Assembly: GCA_020347545.1 (NCBI GenBank)
Contig: CP070731.1
Location: 2,062,542-2,073,309 of the forward strand
DNA from: Flavobacteriaceae bacterium
GTDB taxonomy: Bacteria > Bacteroidota > Bacteroidia > Flavobacteriales > Flavobacteriaceae
Direction of reading: 5' to 3'
DNA: 10,768 nucleotides
A program made the translations under genes and the position numbers. Below the pieces are notes generated by a model, which was given only the letters and a program-made list of their open reading frames with translations, did no database searches and was not told where the DNA came from. This document shows, piece by piece, positions 6,569 through 10,768 of this stretch (positions are counted from its first letter, which is position 1; each line of letters begins with the position of its first letter).

Positions 6569-6597
6569 CAAATGTAAGTCAGGATATCTGTATCAAA
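6569..6597 (-). promoter_or_regulatory. Candidate flavobacterial promoter for the paralogue array
   Basis: On the minus strand TTTG (6597-6594), a 17-base spacer and TACATTTG (6576-6569) fit the Flavobacterium consensus TTG-N17-23-TAnnTTTG at both elements. Transcription would start near 6562-6565 and reach the first array gene (ATG 6343) after a leader of about 220 bases. It is the best two-element match I found in the window. Confidence 0.5.
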
Positions 6598-6930
6598 CAA
6601 TAGATAAAAATGGGAATTTGAAATATCCCTGAAAACGGTTAGTTTATTTATTTCAATCATTTATCTAAGTAAATGCTTGTTTTTCAGTTATTTACCCTCA
6701 CTATAGGTATTTAAAACATCATTATTGCAATAACTTTTGATACAATAATTTTTTAAATCCAGCTTAGTTCATTCTTTGTGTTAGTGGAAAACGGTTAAGG
6801 TCAAAACACTAAAATTTCGTCCGTTTATTGAAATTCAGACAAAATTAAACCGGTACTTTTCTCCATTTACGAGAGATTTTATTTCATTGTCAAAACATTC
6901 TATCGCATTTTCGCAGCTGTATTATCAAAA

Positions 6931-6958
6931 AAAAAGACCCGATAAATCGAGTCTTTTT
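6931..6958 (-). terminator. Rho-independent terminator of sucC
   Basis: On the minus strand, arms AAAAAGACTCGA (6958-6947) and TCGGGTCTTTTT (6942-6931) form a 12-pair stem with a four-base TTTA loop. The T-run continues to 6927, giving nine U in the RNA. The single non-Watson-Crick pair is U-G in minus-strand RNA but C-A in plus-strand RNA. The hairpin is therefore built for the minus strand, and it sits about 20 bases after the sucC stop codon. Confidence 0.9.
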
Positions 6959-6977
6959 ATATCTAATTTGAAAATTC

Positions 6978-8171
6978 TTAAGCCAGCACCTCTTGAACTT
7001 TGTTCGCTGCTTCTTTAAACTCAACAACTGAAATAACGTCAAGACCACTCTTATCAATTAATTCTTTGGCCTCAACTGCGTTGGTTCCCTGCAGTCTGAC
7101 AATAATCGGTACTTTAATGGCATCTCCCATGTTCTTATAAGCATCAACAATTCCTTGTGCAACTCTGTCACATCGTACAATTCCTCCGAAAATATTGACC
7201 AAAATGGCCTTTACTTTTGGATCCTTGAGAATAATACGGAATCCTGTTTCCACTCTTTCAGCATCTGCTGTTCCTCCAACATCCAAAAAATTTGCCGGTT
7301 CTCCTCCCGACTGCTTAATAAGGTCCATTGTACTCATCGCAAGCCCCGCACCATTAACCATGCATCCTACGTTTCCATCCAGGTCCACATAATTGAGTCC
7401 CACTGCATTGGCCTCAACCTCAATCGGATTCTCTTCTCTTAAGTCTCTTAGATCCAGATAGTCCTTATGTCTGTACAGCGCATTGTCATCAAGGGTAACC
7501 TTAGCGTCAACTGCCAGAACCATGTCATCAGAGGTTTTCAGTACAGGGTTGATTTCAAATAAGGAAGAATCGGATTGAACATAGGCCGTGTATAGGGCCG
7601 AAACGAATTTCACCATTTCCTTAAAGGCTTTTCCTGACAAACCTAAATTAAAAGCTATCTTACGCGCCTGGAATCCAAGTAATCCCGTTCCAGGATCAAT
7701 TTCTTCCGTAAAAATTAAATGAGGGGTTTCTTCAGCGACTGTTTCAATATCCATCCCACCCTCTGTAGAATACATGATCATATTTCTACCTGTTGCCCTG
7801 TTGAGCAAAACAGACATATAATATTCCTCGGGTTCGCTGTCTCCAGGATAATAGACATCCTCTGCAACCAACACCTGATTCACTTTTTTGCCTTCCGCAG
7901 GGGTCTGGGGGGTTTTCAACATCATTCCAATAATGTCTTTTGATATGTTTTCAACATCTTCAAGACTCTTGGCCAGTTTTACACCTCCACCTTTTCCTCT
8001 ACCTCCGGCATGAATCTGAGCTTTTATGACCCACCATCCTGTACCGGTTTCAGTTGCCAGTAATTTTGCGGCTTCAACCGCCTTTTTGTGATTATCGGCT
8101 ACTATACCTCGTTGTATTTTTACTCCGAAACTGTTTAATATCTCTTTTCCTTGATATTCGTGTAAGTTCAT
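6978..8171 (-). CDS. sucC: Succinyl-CoA synthetase (ADP-forming) beta subunit
   Basis: The product is 397 residues (E. coli SucC is 388). It forms the alpha-beta enzyme that interconverts succinyl-CoA, ADP (or GDP) and phosphate with succinate, CoA and ATP (or GTP) in the TCA cycle, in the cytoplasm. The N-terminal ATP-grasp domain begins MNLHEYQGKEIL and contains VIKAQIHAGGRGKGGGVKLA (48-67), the nucleotide-binding strand and loop. FEINPVL (205-211) and VDAKVTLDDNA (221-231) carry the metal-binding Asn and Asp. The C-terminal ligase-CoA domain contains GCMVNGAGLAMSTMD (269-283), FLDVGGTA (295-302) and LVNIFGGIVRCD (324-335). The start is supported by the invariant opening and a promoter-like box 28 bases upstream. 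The alpha subunit gene sucD is not in the window, so the two genes are not in one operon here. It is transcribed alone, with its own terminator. Confidence 0.98.
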   Translation of the reverse strand: MNLHEYQGKEILNSFGVKIQRGIVADNHKKAVEAAKLLATETGTGWWVIKAQIHAGGRGKGGGVKLAKSLEDVENISKDIIGMMLKTPQTPAEGKKVNQVLVAEDVYYPGDSEPEEYYMSVLLNRATGRNMIMYSTEGGMDIETVAEETPHLIFTEEIDPGTGLLGFQARKIAFNLGLSGKAFKEMVKFVSALYTAYVQSDSSLFEINPVLKTSDDMVLAVDAKVTLDDNALYRHKDYLDLRDLREENPIEVEANAVGLNYVDLDGNVGCMVNGAGLAMSTMDLIKQSGGEPANFLDVGGTADAERVETGFRIILKDPKVKAILVNIFGGIVRCDRVAQGIVDAYKNMGDAIKVPIIVRLQGTNAVEAKELIDKSGLDVISVVEFKEAANKVQEVLA

Positions 8172-8198
8172 TAAATAGACGTTTATGTTTGATACTTA

Positions 8199-8206
8199 CA
8201 AAAGTA
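8199..8206 (-). promoter_or_regulatory. Candidate -7 promoter box of sucC
   Basis: Minus-strand TACTTTTG (8206-8199) matches the Bacteroidota consensus TAnnTTTG. It lies 27 bases before the sucC ATG, which gives a short leader of about 20 bases. No clear TTG element is found 17-23 bases upstream, so the call rests on the -7 box and its position. Confidence 0.45.
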
Positions 8207-8381
8207 ACTATTTAATCGAGATAGAATAAACCACGTTCCTAAATTTTTTTACTACGGATATTTATAGTTCCATCCATATTTTTCTCGAATATCCATGAAT
8301 AGTTTAACAAATCTTTAAGACAGAATTCCCTTGCCCGTGCATACATTCGTTGGGTCAAAATAAGTCTACTATTCCTCATTT

Positions 8382-10768
8382 ATGAGAACATTATTTCTCT
8401 TATATTTTTTAATATCGGTTTTAACGATCCATGGTCAAAACGAGAAGAAAGAACTGATAACCAACAGGGTGACTGAAGCACCTGTTATTGACGGAAAACT
8501 GAATGAACAGGTTTGGCAGCAAGCTGAAATTGCCAAAGATTTTGTCATGTTTGAACCAGGAGATGGCGATAAGGAACCCGAGGACCAAAAGACTGAAGTG
8601 AAAATCATCTATGACAATTCCGCCATTTATGTAGCTGCTTATATGTATGATCCGAATCCTGATAAGATCTTGAAACAACTGAGCGAAAGGGACAACTTTG
8701 GAACAGCAGATTTTTTTGCCATAGGGATAAGCCCCAACAATGACGGACAAAATATGTATGCTTTCTTTGTGACCTCAGGAGCAACGCAACTCGATGCCCA
8801 GTTCTCACCGGCAAACGGAGAAGATTTTAGTTGGAATGAAGTTTGGTTCAGTGAAGTGAGTTTTGACGAGAAAGGATGGTATGTTGAAATGAAAATTCCT
8901 TATTCAGCCTTGCGTTTTGCTTCCGGAGAGGATATGACCTGGGGTTTAAATTTACATAGACGTATAGAGAGTAGCCGTCAACATTATGTTTGGAACTATA
9001 TAGATAAATCAACAGGGAGATTTACACAATACGATGGTATCCTCAAAGGGCTGAAAAATATAGATCCCCCTACCCGACTGAGTTTTTCACCATTCGGGTC
9101 ATTTATTCTTGAAAGCTTCGATGGCAATACCGATACAAGCCTTAATTTCGGGATGGATGTTAAATACGGGATAACCGATAATTTTACCCTTTTCGCGACC
9201 CTTGTCCCTGATTTCTCCCAGGCAGGATTCGACAATGTTGTGTTGAATCTTGGCCCTTTTGAACAGGTCTTTTCTGAGCAGCGACAATTTTTCATTGAAG
9301 GTGCCGATTTACTTAATAAAGGAAACTTATTCTTTTCCAGAAGAATTGGTAATACCCCTGTAGGAAGAGGAGATGTTCAAGATAATTACGATGAAGATGA
9401 AATAGTCGATAATCCGGATGAGGTTCAGGTGATTAATGCCGTTAAGGTCACCGGTCGGTCTCAAAAAGGATTGGGTATAGGTGTTTTAAACGCCGTAACA
9501 GAAAATACTTATGCCACGGTGGTTGACACTATTACCGGAGAAACTTCAAAAATCAAAACAGAACCCCTTGCAAATTACAATGTCCTTGTAGTGGATCAGG
9601 AATTCAATAAAAACTCATCCATCGGCATTGTCAATACCAATGTTCTAAGGGAAGGAGATTTTCGGGATGCCAATGTAACCTCTTTGGTTATGAGCCTTGC
9701 CAATAAGGCGAATTCCTATAGGTTTCGCCTGGACGGAAGCACGAGTACAATTCGTGAAAATGACATGAATACTACAGGATTTTCCTCAAGAATGGATTTT
9801 GAAAAAACAAAGGGAAGCATCAGATACAACATAAGGCATAGATTTGCTGATGACAAGTACGATAAAAATGACCTCGGTTTTCAGCGAAACAACAATTATA
9901 ACGACATCATGGGAAATGTTTCCTATCAGATTTTTAAACCCACAGAACATTTTAATAATTTCAGAGTAAGTTTTTTTGCCGGGCATTTTAGGAGATTCGA
10001 CCCTAGTGTTTCCACAGGTAATTATATGCAAATAGATGCTTTTGCGACCAACCTGAAACAATATTCATATGGTTTGGAAATCGGAACGAATCTAGGAGAA
10101 CGGGTTGATTTTTTTGAACCTAGAACGGAGGGAAGGTTTTGGAAACGCAATGGAATGTTTTCTACAGAAGGATTTTTCTCAACGGATTTTAGAAAAAGGC
10201 TTGCGGCAGAAGTTGGTCTGGAATACAGAAAGCGATACGGTACTGAAGAACAGTCCGTAGAATTCGGAATCTCACCGCGATTCCGAATGAATGACCGACT
10301 GGAATTTGGGTACGGATTTGTCCTGGATCGTAGCTTTAACCAACCAGGGTATGTGGATACCCTTGAAGATGAAACAATAATCTTTGGGGTGAGGCAAAAC
10401 AATCAGATCGAAAATAGTTTTTCCGGTAAATATAATTTTAATGACAAATCTTCAATAAGCGTTTCCTTCAGGCATTACTGGTCAACAGTGGCCTATGAAG
10501 ATCAATATTATCAACTTGATGACGACGGTTACTTAAGCCCTCATCCTTACGAAGAAAATAACGATGTGAATTTTAACAACTGGAACCTCGACCTCCGCTA
10601 TGTCTGGCAATTCACAAGAGGCAGTGAGTTGGTAGCTTTGTATCGAAACACGATTGAAAATGAAAATGACCGGTCCTATCTGTCATTCGGCGAAAACCTT
10701 TCCGAATTGCTTGACCAGCCCTATGGCCATTTGCTATCGATAAAATTAATCTATTATCTCGACTACAA
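8382..10768 (+). CDS. Secreted CBM9-like / DUF5916 protein, probable outer-membrane barrel, 3' end outside window
   Basis: The reading frame is open from the ATG at 8382 through the window end, 795 full codons with no stop. Residues 1-19 are a signal peptide (LFLLYFLISVL core, then HGQ). Residues about 30-215 are a carbohydrate-binding family 9-like (DOMON-type) domain: PVIDGKLNEQVWQQA (34-48), VKIIYDNSAIYVAAYMYDP (73-91), WNEVWFSEVSFDEKGWYVEM (151-170) and KIPYSALRF (171-179). From about 230 on it is DUF5916, with the hallmark DFSQ (277-280) and FSEQRQFFIEGADL (297-310), then many alternating aromatic strands consistent with a beta barrel. The last visible residues, LLSIKLIYYLDY, resemble the usual end of the family, so only a few residues may be missing. 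The ligand is unknown. It is divergent from sucC across 210 bases, in which I see no convincing plus-strand promoter. Confidence 0.92.
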   Translation, partial: MRTLFLLYFLISVLTIHGQNEKKELITNRVTEAPVIDGKLNEQVWQQAEIAKDFVMFEPGDGDKEPEDQKTEVKIIYDNSAIYVAAYMYDPNPDKILKQLSERDNFGTADFFAIGISPNNDGQNMYAFFVTSGATQLDAQFSPANGEDFSWNEVWFSEVSFDEKGWYVEMKIPYSALRFASGEDMTWGLNLHRRIESSRQHYVWNYIDKSTGRFTQYDGILKGLKNIDPPTRLSFSPFGSFILESFDGNTDTSLNFGMDVKYGITDNFTLFATLVPDFSQAGFDNVVLNLGPFEQVFSEQRQFFIEGADLLNKGNLFFSRRIGNTPVGRGDVQDNYDEDEIVDNPDEVQVINAVKVTGRSQKGLGIGVLNAVTENTYATVVDTITGETSKIKTEPLANYNVLVVDQEFNKNSSIGIVNTNVLREGDFRDANVTSLVMSLANKANSYRFRLDGSTSTIRENDMNTTGFSSRMDFEKTKGSIRYNIRHRFADDKYDKNDLGFQRNNNYNDIMGNVSYQIFKPTEHFNNFRVSFFAGHFRRFDPSVSTGNYMQIDAFATNLKQYSYGLEIGTNLGERVDFFEPRTEGRFWKRNGMFSTEGFFSTDFRKRLAAEVGLEYRKRYGTEEQSVEFGISPRFRMNDRLEFGYGFVLDRSFNQPGYVDTLEDETIIFGVRQNNQIENSFSGKYNFNDKSSISVSFRHYWSTVAYEDQYYQLDDDGYLSPHPYEENNDVNFNNWNLDLRYVWQFTRGSELVALYRNTIENENDRSYLSFGENLSELLDQPYGHLLSIKLIYYLDY

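Larger units (their letters stand above)
6344..6977. other. Long AT-rich intergenic region upstream of the paralogue array
   Basis: About 630 bases lie between the array and sucC with no convincing gene. From left to right they contain a possible 220-base leader for the array, a direct repeat with a 22-base period (6450-6482), a candidate minus-strand promoter (6569-6597), two copies of GAAAACGGTTA (6631-6641 and 6787-6797), and the sucC terminator (6931-6958). The stretch 6845-6926 holds nothing I recognise. The only short open frame with an ATG is a 45-codon one at 6466-6603 (plus), without family features. An unannotated small RNA cannot be excluded. Confidence 0.6.

Noticed and set aside
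6466..6603. 45-codon open frame on the plus strand within the long spacer
   Set aside because: It has no signal peptide, transmembrane segment or recognisable motif, no promoter or ribosome site close by, and it runs through the 22-base-period repeat. Frames of this size are expected by chance in AT-rich DNA.
6631..6797. Two copies of GAAAACGGTTA (6631-6641 and 6787-6797), with a similar AAAACGGTCA near 4060
   Set aside because: They are 156 bases apart, in the same orientation, without symmetry or link to a promoter. I cannot tell them from chance matches.
8184..8191. Plus-strand TATGTTTG as promoter of the CBM9-like/DUF5916 gene
   Set aside because: It matches the -7 consensus, but there is no TTG at the right distance and it lies about 190 bases from the start codon, overlapping the sucC leader. 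Too uncertain to annotate.
9786..10402. Minus-strand open frames inside the large plus-strand gene
   Set aside because: They are antisense shadows of a continuous, family-matching plus-strand coding sequence and have no features of their own.

Overview
The window looks like a chromosomal segment of a member of the Bacteroidota, most likely a marine Flavobacteriaceae species. The evidence is low GC with AT-rich spacers, no strong Shine-Dalgarno sites, candidate promoters matching the flavobacterial TTTG/TAnnTTTG pattern, signal peptides ending in A-Q, and gene families typical of the phylum (DUF2911, DUF5916 with a CBM9-like domain, split MacAB-like ABC systems). No tRNA, rRNA, CRISPR array, insertion sequence or phage gene was seen.

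Layout. Positions 1-3495 (minus) hold an export operon in the order ATPase, permease, permease, periplasmic adaptor. The genes are nearly touching, and the adaptor is cut by the window edge. A DCC-family (DUF393) thiol oxidoreductase-like gene runs divergently at 3573-3983 (plus). It converges on a DUF2911 secreted protein gene (4088-4657, minus), with a hairpin between them. Positions 4736-6343 (minus) carry four tandem genes for small secreted proteins that are paralogues of each other. About 630 bases without a convincing gene follow, with a candidate minus-strand promoter for the array and some short repeats. Then come a strong terminator and sucC, the beta subunit of succinyl-CoA synthetase (6978-8171, minus). 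A large secreted CBM9-like/DUF5916 protein (8382 to the window end, plus) reads outward and is probably missing only its last few residues.

How the genes fit together. The ABC operon should form a tripartite efflux or extrusion machine with an outer-membrane TolC-like partner outside the window. sucC is a TCA-cycle housekeeping gene whose partner sucD is not here. The most interesting part is the four-gene paralogue array. All four products have a signal peptide and a short mature domain, and all keep an H-E-x-x-H motif even where the rest has diverged. The two best-preserved copies also resemble, in order and spacing of motifs, a stand-alone type IX secretion C-terminal sorting domain without cargo. 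I do not recognise this as a named family, and its function is unknown.
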